Shown here in pieces: positions 8,541 through 15,226 of a stretch of DNA of 37,982 nucleotides. Positions within the stretch are counted from its first letter, which is position 1, and every line of letters starts with the position of its first letter. Under the pieces are notes generated by a model. It was not told the DNA's origin. It did not search any database and was given only the letters and a program-made list of their open reading frames with translations. The position numbers and the translations under genes were made by a program. The stretch comes from Acidisoma silvae (GTDB taxonomy: Bacteria > Pseudomonadota > Alphaproteobacteria > Acetobacterales > Acetobacteraceae). Location: positions 1-37,982 of the forward strand of contig NZ_JAESVB010000027.1 of the NCBI RefSeq assembly GCF_020618775.1, written 5' to 3'.

Positions 8541-9321
8541 AGGCGCGGATCGCTTTGATTACTTCTGCAGGGGCGCTGAGATTGGGACAATGTCCGGTTG
8601 CCCGAAGCTGCAACAGTGTGCTGCCTTCGATTTGGCTATGTACGTACTCGCCGACGGCCGCTGGCGCGATGATGTCATCGCTGCACTGGAGGATCAGAGT
8701 CGGCGTCGTGACACGTGCCAAGTCGGCGCGATTGTCGGAGGTAAAGGTGACGCGAGCGAACTCTTTTGCGATTGCGGGGTCCATTCGGCAAAAGCTGTCT
8801 TTCAGTTCCTCGCCAAGTTCAGGACGTTCGCTGTTTCCCATGATGGCGGGGGCGACGGCTGCTGCCCAACCCATGTGGTTGTTGCCGAGGAACTCGAGCA
8901 GCTCCTCGATCTGGTCCGTCGAGAAGCCGCCGACATAGTCGCCGACGTCAATATATCGGGGAGATGGCCCAACCAAGACCAACTTCTTAAACAGCGCCGG
9001 CGCCTTGATGGACGCCAGAATGCCGATCATTGCACTTACCGAATGGCCGACGAACACGGCGTCCCGCAGTTGTAAGTCCTGACAGATTTCGATCAGATCG
9101 TCGGCATAGCCTGATAAGTGCGCATATTTCACCGGATCGTAGGCCGAAAGTTGCGACTGACCTGCACCGACCTGGTCGAACAGTATTGTTTTGAATTTGT
9201 CTTCAAAAGCGGGCGCTACATGGCGCCACATATTTTGGTCACACCCGTAGCCATGGGCGAAGATTATCGCTTCCTCACCATTTCCATGAACGCGAACGTT
9301 GTTTCGACTTCTGGCTGACAC
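8533..9321 (-). CDS. RsbQ-like alpha/beta hydrolase
   Basis: 262 residues of the RsbQ/KAI2/D14 group: VRVHGNGEEAIIFAHGYGCD and QNMWRHVAPAFED are near-diagnostic. The triad is visible as Ser94 (GHSVS), Asp215 or 216 (CSDDIIAP) and His244 (GHCPN). In Bacillus subtilis RsbQ activates RsbP through the PAS domain of RsbP, probably by supplying or modifying a small hydrophobic ligand. Here the partner is a PAS histidine kinase in the overlapping next gene, so the same sensing logic probably feeds a two-component pathway. The start is a GTG at 9321; an ATG-initiated longer form is not available. Confidence 0.9.
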   Translation of the reverse strand: MSARSRNNVRVHGNGEEAIIFAHGYGCDQNMWRHVAPAFEDKFKTILFDQVGAGQSQLSAYDPVKYAHLSGYADDLIEICQDLQLRDAVFVGHSVSAMIGILASIKAPALFKKLVLVGPSPRYIDVGDYVGGFSTDQIEELLEFLGNNHMGWAAAVAPAIMGNSERPELGEELKDSFCRMDPAIAKEFARVTFTSDNRADLARVTTPTLILQCSDDIIAPAAVGEYVHSQIEGSTLLQLRATGHCPNLSAPAEVIKAIRAYV

Positions 9322-9460
9322 ATAGGCCCCGGTAACGGAAATGTTACCATCACTATAGAACTTAGACGAGGATCATTCTAGGCCCCCCTCCTGTTCCAGT
9401 GCTCAGGTGCTCAGTAAGCCCTTTGGCATGAATTAAATTGTGTTTGATGACGCGGTTGTC

Positions 9461-9503
9461 TGCGCGAAGGATCGTCACCCGAAGGGCCGAGACCCGCAGG
9501 GGC
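9461..9503. repeat. Short interspersed repeat R, copy 2
   Basis: About 43 bp beginning TGCGCGAAGGATCGTCACCC, matching 1443-1485. It continues into GC-rich DNA up to about 9555. The gap from 9322 to 9609 otherwise holds only the presumed divergent promoters of the RsbQ-like and VOC genes. Confidence 0.5.
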
Positions 9504-9609
9504 TCGGTGAGCGCAGCGAATAGAGCCTGACCCGAAGCGTAGCGTAGGGGCGCGCCACATAGTATTGGCTTTGATGCAAAATCGCGGACGATGGTCGTCG
9601 GAGATAAAC

Positions 9610-10032
9610 ATGAAGCGCAATTGGACGATCATTGGGGTCACTGACGTAAGTCAAAGCATGAAGTGGTATCAGTCGCTTCTTGGCCTACCCGAGACCGCTC
9701 CTGCCCATGATTATTTCGGGCAAGTTCTCGATAGTGATGGCACGGTGTTGCTCTGTCTCCACGCATGGGGTCCTCACGGACATCCCACGCTAACAAGTCC
9801 CGATCTCGCCGCGCCTGGCAATGGGTTGCTCTTGTTCTTTCGCGTGGACAACTTTGATGAGGCGCTGCCGGTGGCCCGCTCTCTGGTCGGTCGGTTGGAA
9901 GAAGAGCCGCATCTGAATCCGAGCACAGGGACGAAGGAGTTCTCGCTCCGCGATCCTGATGGATACTATGTGAGCGTCAGTGCGCTTGAGGGGAAACCAG
10001 AATACGGCCTCGAATACGTGGCGCCTGAGTGA
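9610..10032 (+). CDS. VOC-family (glyoxalase/bleomycin-resistance fold) protein
   Basis: 140 residues. Features of the VOC fold are visible: VSQSMKWYQSLLGLPE, FFRVDNFDEALPVARSL, and EFSLRDPDGYYVSVSA with the C-terminal metal-ligand region. The start is the ATG at 9610, with GGAG about nine bases before it; an upstream ATG in the same frame lies inside repeat-rich DNA. The GFA-family gene begins 15 bp after its stop, so the two formed an operon before that gene was broken. The function (dioxygenase, glyoxalase-like or resistance protein) cannot be read from sequence. Confidence 0.85.
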   Translation: MKRNWTIIGVTDVSQSMKWYQSLLGLPETAPAHDYFGQVLDSDGTVLLCLHAWGPHGHPTLTSPDLAAPGNGLLLFFRVDNFDEALPVARSLVGRLEEEPHLNPSTGTKEFSLRDPDGYYVSVSALEGKPEYGLEYVAPE

Positions 10033-10047
10033 TGGGAAGGAGAGCCG

Positions 10048-10284
10048 ATGGACGGGTCTTGTCATTGCGGCACGGTGCGCTGGCGCTTCGAGGGCGTGCC
10101 GACCTCTGCGACGAGCTGCAATTGCAGTATCTGCCGACGGCACGGCGCGTTATGGGCGTATGGCTTTGAAGGCGAGGCTATTTCAGTCTCCGGTGAAACT
10201 GGCACCTATGTCTGGAACAACAAAGCGCTCGCGTTTCATTTCTGCGCCCGGTGTGCGTGTGTCGTCGCTTGGCTCGCCACAAGT
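10048..10284 (+). pseudogene. GFA-family protein, 5' half (interrupted by the 7.47-kb insertion)
   Basis: Codons 1-79 of a GFA (glutathione-dependent formaldehyde-activating-like) protein: GSCHCGTVRW, CNCSICRRHGALWAYG and FHFCARCACVVAWLATS carry the zinc-binding cysteines. After the codon for Ser79 the frame runs into the inserted DNA and would end at 10395 with 36 unrelated residues. The missing C-terminal half is at 17766-17918. Joining the two at one copy of CCACAAGT restores an uninterrupted frame of 129 residues ending DGRCVAAVWF, the normal length and end for this family. AAGGAGAGCC precedes the start. Confidence 0.9.
10277..10284. repeat. 8-bp target-site duplication CCACAAGT, left copy
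   Basis: Identical to 17758-17765. Eight base pairs is the usual duplication size for IS66-family transposition. It marks the left boundary of the unit 10285-17757. Confidence 0.88.
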
Positions 10285-10806
10285 GTGAGCGTCGGCGGGA
10301 AGCATAGTGTCCATCGCGCCTGCTCGAAACAGCTCGTGTGCAGCGCCGGGATCAGCCGCGATCGTGGCGTGCATCTCTCGCTCGTCATCCGTTAGTTCGT
10401 GTTCGAATTCGCCGGCGATGTAGCGAGCATGCTGCGCCTCGATGAAGCGCAGCGTTTCCAGGTTCCGGAGCTGGAGGTGCCGCGCGAAACCGTAAAGCGG
10501 CATCCGATCACTTCCGTCGAGGCCGGCGCAATTGCCGTCACGAATTTTCAGCCAAGTCTCGCTCTGGGAAAATGGAGCCTCGATCGTCTCGTTCAAATGG
10601 CGCTCGATCGACGCGGGCGCGCCACTGTCGTCAAAGTCGTGAAGGCGCTCCTCATAGCCGATGCCGTGGACTGACTTGCGTTCGGTGACCACAACATCGC
10701 GATGGCGCTCAAGGACCATGACCTTGTTCTCATCGCCGGCGCAAGCGAAGCGACGCATGTAGAACTGCGGCACATAGTGGTGCTTCTTCGGCTCGTTTGC
10801 AGTCAC
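10285..10806 (-). pseudogene. DUF4238 protein, 3'-truncated at the transposition boundary
   Basis: The N-terminal 174 codons of a DUF4238 protein; the start KKHHYVPQFYMRRFA is diagnostic. The start is GTG at 10806 with AAGGA upstream. The frame stays open to 10183, but from 10284 downward it reads antisense through the GFA gene, so the last ~34 residues are not native. Intact family members are considerably longer. The imitation IS66 end (10285-10299) falls in the codons for PADAH. The function of DUF4238 is unknown. Confidence 0.82.
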
Positions 10807-10916
10807 GTTCAGCCGTCCTTTTCCGTGAGATCGAGTCTCTGCGCCCGTACGGCCGTGACGAAGAGCACTTGAGCGCTCTAGCGGTCGTCGGGCGCGGCGC
10901 AGGAAGGGCCATTGAC

Positions 10917-11312
10917 CTATGTGTCGTCCTGCGCTTCAGACTGATCGAAGGCCTTGCGCGCCTCCTCGACAGAGGTTCGATTGGTTTGGACCCATCCAGC
11001 AAGCACCTCTAGTGGGGGCCTAAGAGAGTGGCCGAGCTTCGTGAGTTCATAATCTACTCTCGGCGGTACCGTTGCAAACACGGTGCGCTTTACCAAACCA
11101 TCGCGTTCGAGACCGCGTAATGTCAGCGTCAGCATGCGGTGCGACACGCCCGCGATGGCGCGCTGCAGTGCATTGAAGCGCATGGGGCCGTCCGACAAGT
11201 TCCCAACGACCATAACGGTCCACTTATCACCTACCCTGTCGAGAATGTTTCCAAGAGCCTTGCAGGTGTCCGCATCTGGCCTGCCCGGAGCGGCGATTTT
11301 GGCTGCTGGCAA
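10917..11312 (-). CDS. HxlR/DUF24-family redox-sensing regulator, QorR-like
   Basis: 131 residues from a TTG start, chosen because AAGGAGG lies eight bases upstream; the frame is open to 11426 but the extra residues are not like the family. The winged helix is clear: WTVMVVGNLSDGPMRFNAL, then SHRMLTLTLRGLERDGLVKR. With this start there is a single cysteine, Cys17 in DADTCKALG, at the position used for thiol-based sensing by QorR and YodB. It is divergent from the qorB-like gene, the same arrangement as known qorR-qorB pairs, so it probably represses that gene until oxidised or alkylated by quinones or aldehydes. Confidence 0.88.
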   Translation of the reverse strand: MPAAKIAAPGRPDADTCKALGNILDRVGDKWTVMVVGNLSDGPMRFNALQRAIAGVSHRMLTLTLRGLERDGLVKRTVFATVPPRVDYELTKLGHSLRPPLEVLAGWVQTNRTSVEEARKAFDQSEAQDDT

Positions 11313-11341
11313 CTTGGAGTCCTCCTTCGTTAGGCACACTC

Positions 11342-11357
11342 GTGTTCGCACGAACAC
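11342..11357. promoter_or_regulatory. Palindrome, candidate HxlR operator
   Basis: A perfect dyad GTGTTCG-CA-CGAACAC between the TTG start of the HxlR gene and the divergent qorB-like start at 11438. A weaker related element, GCACGTACATTTTGTGC, lies at about 11399-11415. Placement suits autoregulation and repression of the divergent operon. Confidence 0.55.
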
Positions 11358-11437
11358 TTGCGTGCGTTCTTGCGGCATACCGAAATCTAGAACACTTTGC
11401 ACGTACATTTTGTGCGTAACGAACAAATGGAGTTCAC

Positions 11438-12295
11438 ATGAAAATCGGTATCAGCGGCGCTAGCGGTAATCTGGGAAGGGCCGTCCTGGCGGAAATTGCG
11501 ATCCGCAATGCGGGCGCAGAGGTGGTTGCGATTTCACGCACGCCCGATTCACTTGGGAGCGGGGTTGAGGGCCGGCTAGGCGACTATGACCGCCCGGAAA
11601 CCCTGGCCTCTGCCTATGCCGGGATAAATCGCCTGGTCATTATCCCGAGCGCCGATTTGCGGAAGGGAATCAGGGGCAAGCAGCTCATCGCGGCGATCGA
11701 CGCCGCAGTCGCCGCCGGCGTCGAGCAAGTTGTGCTGGTGTCAGCTGTGGGCACACGCAAGCAGGAAGAACCCCACATCGGCGCCGCGTATTGGGCCGGC
11801 GAGCAACATCTCATCAAGGTCGCGCCGGCCTGGACGGTCGTGCGAATGAGCTACTATGCCGAGGCCTTTGCAGGCGATGCGCAGATGTCAGCAGGCATGG
11901 GCGTGCTTACCGGCCTGAATGAAAACCGGGTGGCTTACGTATCGCGCGACGACGTGGCAGCAGCGGTCGTCGGTGTACTGATCGGTGACGGGCACGAGGG
12001 GGCGATCTATTCAGCAACAGGTCCGAAGAGCTTCACCGGCGCGGAGCGGGCGGCAACCGCGACAGCGTTTGTAGGCAAGCCTTTCGGCTTCGTCGTCGTG
12101 ACTGAAGAACAGTTGCGCGGCGGCCTGGCGCAAGCGGGACTACCGGATGACGTAGTGAACGCCGTCGTCAGCATCCAGAGCGACTACGCCAGGGGGGCGT
12201 TCGATATCGTTACCGGCGACGTTGAGCACCTGTCTGGCCGCGCGCCCAGGGCACTGGAAGACGTCCTTAACGCTCTTGCCTCCAGCGGGAGCTGA
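11438..12295 (+). CDS. qorB: NAD(P)H quinone reductase, QorB/NmrA-like SDR
   Basis: 285 residues of the atypical SDR (NmrA-like) type. The Rossmann motif GISGASGNLGRAV opens the protein, and the body follows QorB (YtfG): RLGDYDRPETLASAYAGI, LVIIPSADLRKG, VLVSAVGTR. The YxxxK pair is not conserved, as is normal in this group. GGAG lies eight bases before the ATG. It starts a three-gene run, followed after 3 bp by the DsbA-family gene and then an EthD remnant, and is divergent from a QorR-like repressor. The reaction is probably two-electron reduction of quinones with NADPH. Confidence 0.85.
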   Translation: MKIGISGASGNLGRAVLAEIAIRNAGAEVVAISRTPDSLGSGVEGRLGDYDRPETLASAYAGINRLVIIPSADLRKGIRGKQLIAAIDAAVAAGVEQVVLVSAVGTRKQEEPHIGAAYWAGEQHLIKVAPAWTVVRMSYYAEAFAGDAQMSAGMGVLTGLNENRVAYVSRDDVAAAVVGVLIGDGHEGAIYSATGPKSFTGAERAATATAFVGKPFGFVVVTEEQLRGGLAQAGLPDDVVNAVVSIQSDYARGAFDIVTGDVEHLSGRAPRALEDVLNALASSGS

Positions 12296-12298
12296 GAC

Positions 12299-12946
12299 AT
12301 GAGCACTTTAAAGATCGACCTCTACGGTGACACCGTTTGTCCGTGGTGCATCATCGGCCAGCATCGGCTCGACAAGGTCCTGAAGGAGCGTTTTCCCGGC
12401 CTCGCCGTCGATATTGAGCACCATCCGGTTCTGCTGATGCCCGACACCCCCCCGGAGGGCTCCCGTATCCCTGATCTGTTGAAGGCTCGGTACGGCGTCA
12501 CCGATCCCTCGGTCGCTTTTGCCCGCCCACATGCTGAGGCAAAAGCATCGGGGCTTGACCTAGATCTCAACCGTCAACCGTATGCGTACCCCACCCTGGA
12601 CGCTCATACTTTGATCCGACTGGCCCGCGCGCGCAGAACCCAACATGCGCTCGCCAATGCCATCTCGCACGCCTATTTCATGGACGCGCGAGACATCTCT
12701 GATGCGGACGTGCTGGCCGATATCGCCGTTCAGCATGGGTTTAGTCGGGACGAGGTGATCGCCTTGTTGGCCGACGAGAAAGAGCGGGCGGAAACCCGCC
12801 GTGAAGTGGCCCGGTCGGCCGCGGCCGGCGTGAAGTCCATTCCTCACTTTGTGTTCAACGGACGCCTCGCGATCAACGGCGGTCGCAGCGAAGCCGAATT
12901 GGCCGAAGCTATCCGCTCCTCGCAAACAGGGCCTGAGGCCCAATAG
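12299..12946 (+). CDS. DsbA-family (FrnE-like) oxidoreductase
   Basis: 215 residues, cytoplasmic with no signal peptide. A thioredoxin fold with active site CPWC at 14-17 has a helical insertion and the cis-proline loop GVKSIPHFVFNG near 177, matching the FrnE/2-hydroxychromene isomerase-like branch of DsbA proteins. It begins 3 bp after the qorB-like stop, so the genes are co-transcribed. A thiol-disulfide role alongside a quinone reductase and a thiol-sensing repressor makes an electrophile or disulfide stress unit plausible (inference). Confidence 0.9.
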   Translation: MSTLKIDLYGDTVCPWCIIGQHRLDKVLKERFPGLAVDIEHHPVLLMPDTPPEGSRIPDLLKARYGVTDPSVAFARPHAEAKASGLDLDLNRQPYAYPTLDAHTLIRLARARRTQHALANAISHAYFMDARDISDADVLADIAVQHGFSRDEVIALLADEKERAETRREVARSAAAGVKSIPHFVFNGRLAINGGRSEAELAEAIRSSQTGPEAQ

Positions 12947-12982
12947 GGCATCGGAGCTTGGGTCGAAAGCAAAGAGGAAAAC

Positions 12983-13147
12983 ATGACTAAGATGATCGTA
13001 ATGCTAAAGCGCCGCGAGGGCATGACCCATGCCGAATTCGTGAAGCACTACACAAACACGCATCGACCGTTGCTTGAGTCGATTCCGGAAACGCAGCGCC
13101 TTGTGAAGGGTTTTGTCGTTTCTTTTCCCGTGGCAGCACCACAGTAA
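12983..13147 (+). pseudogene. EthD-domain protein, 3'-truncated by IS66
   Basis: 54 codons beginning MTKMIVMLKRREGMTHAEF and continuing KHYTNTHRPLLESIPE, the N-terminal half of the EthD/dimeric ferredoxin-like fold. AAGAGGAAAAC precedes the ATG. Native sequence stops at 13143; the last codons are made by the IS66 left end and its TAA. Intact members are about 100 residues. The missing half is not found beyond the right end of the IS66, which shows that the IS66 did not insert here in the present molecule by a simple event. Confidence 0.75.
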
Positions 13148-13160
13148 GCGTCAGCCAGTC

Positions 13161-14688
13161 CTTTTAATTACCCACAATTTTGATACCCATCGTAGCACCC
13201 AGTTCGATATCGGTGAGGCGGGAGAGTCCGCGCCACATAACCATGTTACCAGGCGGCGGATCATTAGTTCGGGCGAGATAACCGCCGAGCCTGGCGAGCT
13301 TCGTCAAGTAATGCGACAGCGTCTTCAGCTTTGGGGCGCATTGGCCTTTGTCTTTCACCAATTGGTCAAGCAGCGCGATCTCGGTTTTGGTCAAGGCTAT
13401 GTCCGGTGGCGCGGCCGGGGCTGTACGATTAAGCATCGTCATCCAGAAGATGCGCCAGCTCAAAATACAAAAGACTGCAATGAGATTTGCCAGTCGCCCA
13501 GCAGTCCGCAATCTTGAATCTTCCGCTTTGCAACCGGATTTGAGGATTTTGTGGAACACCTCAATTTTCCATCGCAAGGCATACCACTCGAGTTTTTGAA
13601 TGGCGTCTTTACGTGACGTTACCGACAGATTGGTCAGCAGCTTCCAATCGATCTTCTTTCTGTTTTTCGGGGCCCCTTGCTCCTGTGCGTGGATGACCGT
13701 CAAAGTCAAAGCAGGGTATCGCTTCTGTTTGCCGATCGGCGGCAAGACACGAAGCCTGCGATATCGGATTTCAAGAACAGCCTCGTCCGGCTCGCCATTC
13801 TCGTCCCGAACCTCGATCCGATGCAAACCCCTGATCGCCACCTCATCCATTTCGTCGGCGACCGTGTGACCACCGTTTCCGGCAAGGCGATTAACGCAGG
13901 TTCTCACCAGGAAATGCGTTCCAATCTCTTCCGCAGTGCAGAATAGCTCATAGATATCACTCTCCCGGTCGCCGATGTGGATGCATCGGCTTGCATCATC
14001 CAGAAGTTCGGTGGACTGCTTGAGATTTTCGAGCCACCGGATACTTTCCTTCTCTTCGATAGGGACCCGTGTCGGATTGATCTTTCTTTTGAGAGCTGCC
14101 GTTCCCTTGAATTTGTCCCGGGTCCAGAATTTGACCGCCCCGAGACCCAGCGGCAACCCGTCGGTCGTAACCGCAAGACTTGAGTGCATCAATATTCCAC
14201 ACGCTGTGTATGATCTCGGTTTACCCGCCAAGTCCCGTCGGCTGTTGGTAATGAGTTTGGTGATCCCGATCAGCTCGGGCCTATCCCTCTGATATGTGAA
14301 CTCTGTTGTATCGTGAAGCACGAGGATCGGGCCGCCCGCGGCCGCAATGCGTTCACGTGTCGACTGGAAATGCCCTGAGAAAATATCCGCCTCGCTGACC
14401 CGATCGTTCGAGAAAAAGCGATAAGCAGCCTTCGTGTTCGCCCAATCCTGGCAAACCAATGGAATGCTTTGTCCCACAGCACCTCCCATCTGTGTCAACA
14501 GCTTGCAAAACCGCGTCTTCAGACGTTCATCCGAAAAATGACAGCCAGATATTTCCCGGTCAAACCATGAACCATCACACTCAACCATCGCACCGCCCCC
14601 GAATCGGTGCCAGACAAGGAATCACAAGAGATTCGCGCTGCGCAATATGCCTCGCTCAGAAAAGCCTATATTTGTGGGTAATTAAAAG
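13161..14688 (-). mobile_element. IS4-family insertion sequence nested in the IS66 left end
   Basis: 1528 bp with terminal inverted repeats CTTTTAATTACCCACAA (13161-13177 and the complement at 14672-14688). It is flanked by the perfect 9-bp duplication CAGCCAGTC (13152-13160 and 14689-14697). It lies only 17 bp inside the left end of the IS66 element, separating the outer from the inner part of that inverted repeat. Confidence 0.92.
13164..14588 (-). CDS. IS4-family transposase (IS50-like)
   Basis: 474 residues, apparently intact. The N-terminal Tn5-like domain includes DERLKTRFCKLL and CQDWANTKAAYRFFSN. The catalytic DDE domain shows VLHDTTEFTY (first Asp), a second Asp in IHIGDRESDIYELF, and the YREK signature YALRWKIEVFHKILK with its Glu. 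It occupies almost all of the element. Its stop codon lies just inside the left terminal repeat. Confidence 0.93.
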   Translation of the reverse strand: MVECDGSWFDREISGCHFSDERLKTRFCKLLTQMGGAVGQSIPLVCQDWANTKAAYRFFSNDRVSEADIFSGHFQSTRERIAAAGGPILVLHDTTEFTYQRDRPELIGITKLITNSRRDLAGKPRSYTACGILMHSSLAVTTDGLPLGLGAVKFWTRDKFKGTAALKRKINPTRVPIEEKESIRWLENLKQSTELLDDASRCIHIGDRESDIYELFCTAEEIGTHFLVRTCVNRLAGNGGHTVADEMDEVAIRGLHRIEVRDENGEPDEAVLEIRYRRLRVLPPIGKQKRYPALTLTVIHAQEQGAPKNRKKIDWKLLTNLSVTSRKDAIQKLEWYALRWKIEVFHKILKSGCKAEDSRLRTAGRLANLIAVFCILSWRIFWMTMLNRTAPAAPPDIALTKTEIALLDQLVKDKGQCAPKLKTLSHYLTKLARLGGYLARTNDPPPGNMVMWRGLSRLTDIELGATMGIKIVGN

Positions 14689-14712
14689 CAGCCAGTCAGC
14701 GCGTTCTCGTGT

Positions 14713-15159
14713 TCAAGAGATGCGATGAAGAAGGGCCGAACTGCGCTCCTGTATCGGCTCGCCAGGCATCGCCCACGAATACCCGTGGAAGAGTTCTCCA
14801 CCACTCTCCAACCGAAAAGTGATTACCTCTCGGAAGGAGTCCTCATCGTCAATGTTTCCTAAGGTCAGCAGCAAGGATTGGGTTGTCGGCTGTGTTGCCG
14901 AGAAGGATGCCAAGCCGGGGATATTGTTGCTCACGCTGAATGCAGCGGTTGTACCGTTGGACTGCATGCCGATCATTAATGTTTCACGATGATACAGCGT
15001 GCCGTCGGAGCCTTCAGCAGCGAAATGAATGAGCATCGCCAAGCTATTGATTTGCGGATCGAGGATCAGTTCGCCGGTGTAGCTCTGTCCTTCATGATTG
15101 AGCCCTGATCCCTCCCATTTGCCGCATAGCTTAGCCAGGAAGGCAATGTAGTCTGACAT
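14713..15159 (-). CDS. Unknown 148-aa protein, passenger of the IS66 element
   Basis: The protein starts MSDYIAFLAKLCGKWEGSG; the ATG at 15159 has AGGAG ten bases upstream, while the longer open frame to 15252 overlaps tnpC and lacks support. The pattern of alternating strands with an early GKWEGSG resembles small beta-barrel (lipocalin/FABP-like) proteins, but I cannot assign a family. It has no signal peptide. It lies between tnpC and the left IS66 end, in the same direction as the transposase genes and 67 bp after tnpC, so it travels with the element. A role in transposition is not implied. Confidence 0.6.
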   Translation of the reverse strand: MSDYIAFLAKLCGKWEGSGLNHEGQSYTGELILDPQINSLAMLIHFAAEGSDGTLYHRETLMIGMQSNGTTAAFSVSNNIPGLASFSATQPTTQSLLLTLGNIDDEDSFREVITFRLESGGELFHGYSWAMPGEPIQERSSALLHRIS

Positions 15160-15226
15160 TAATCGTCTCCTAGTGAGGGATTGAAACAGGTTAGTCGCTG
15201 ATCCGGAAGTTAGCTTAATATCAGCT

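Noticed and set aside
10797-11012. Short plus-strand frame next to the DUF4238 start
   Set aside because: Mostly antisense to the HxlR gene; nothing recognisable in the part outside it.
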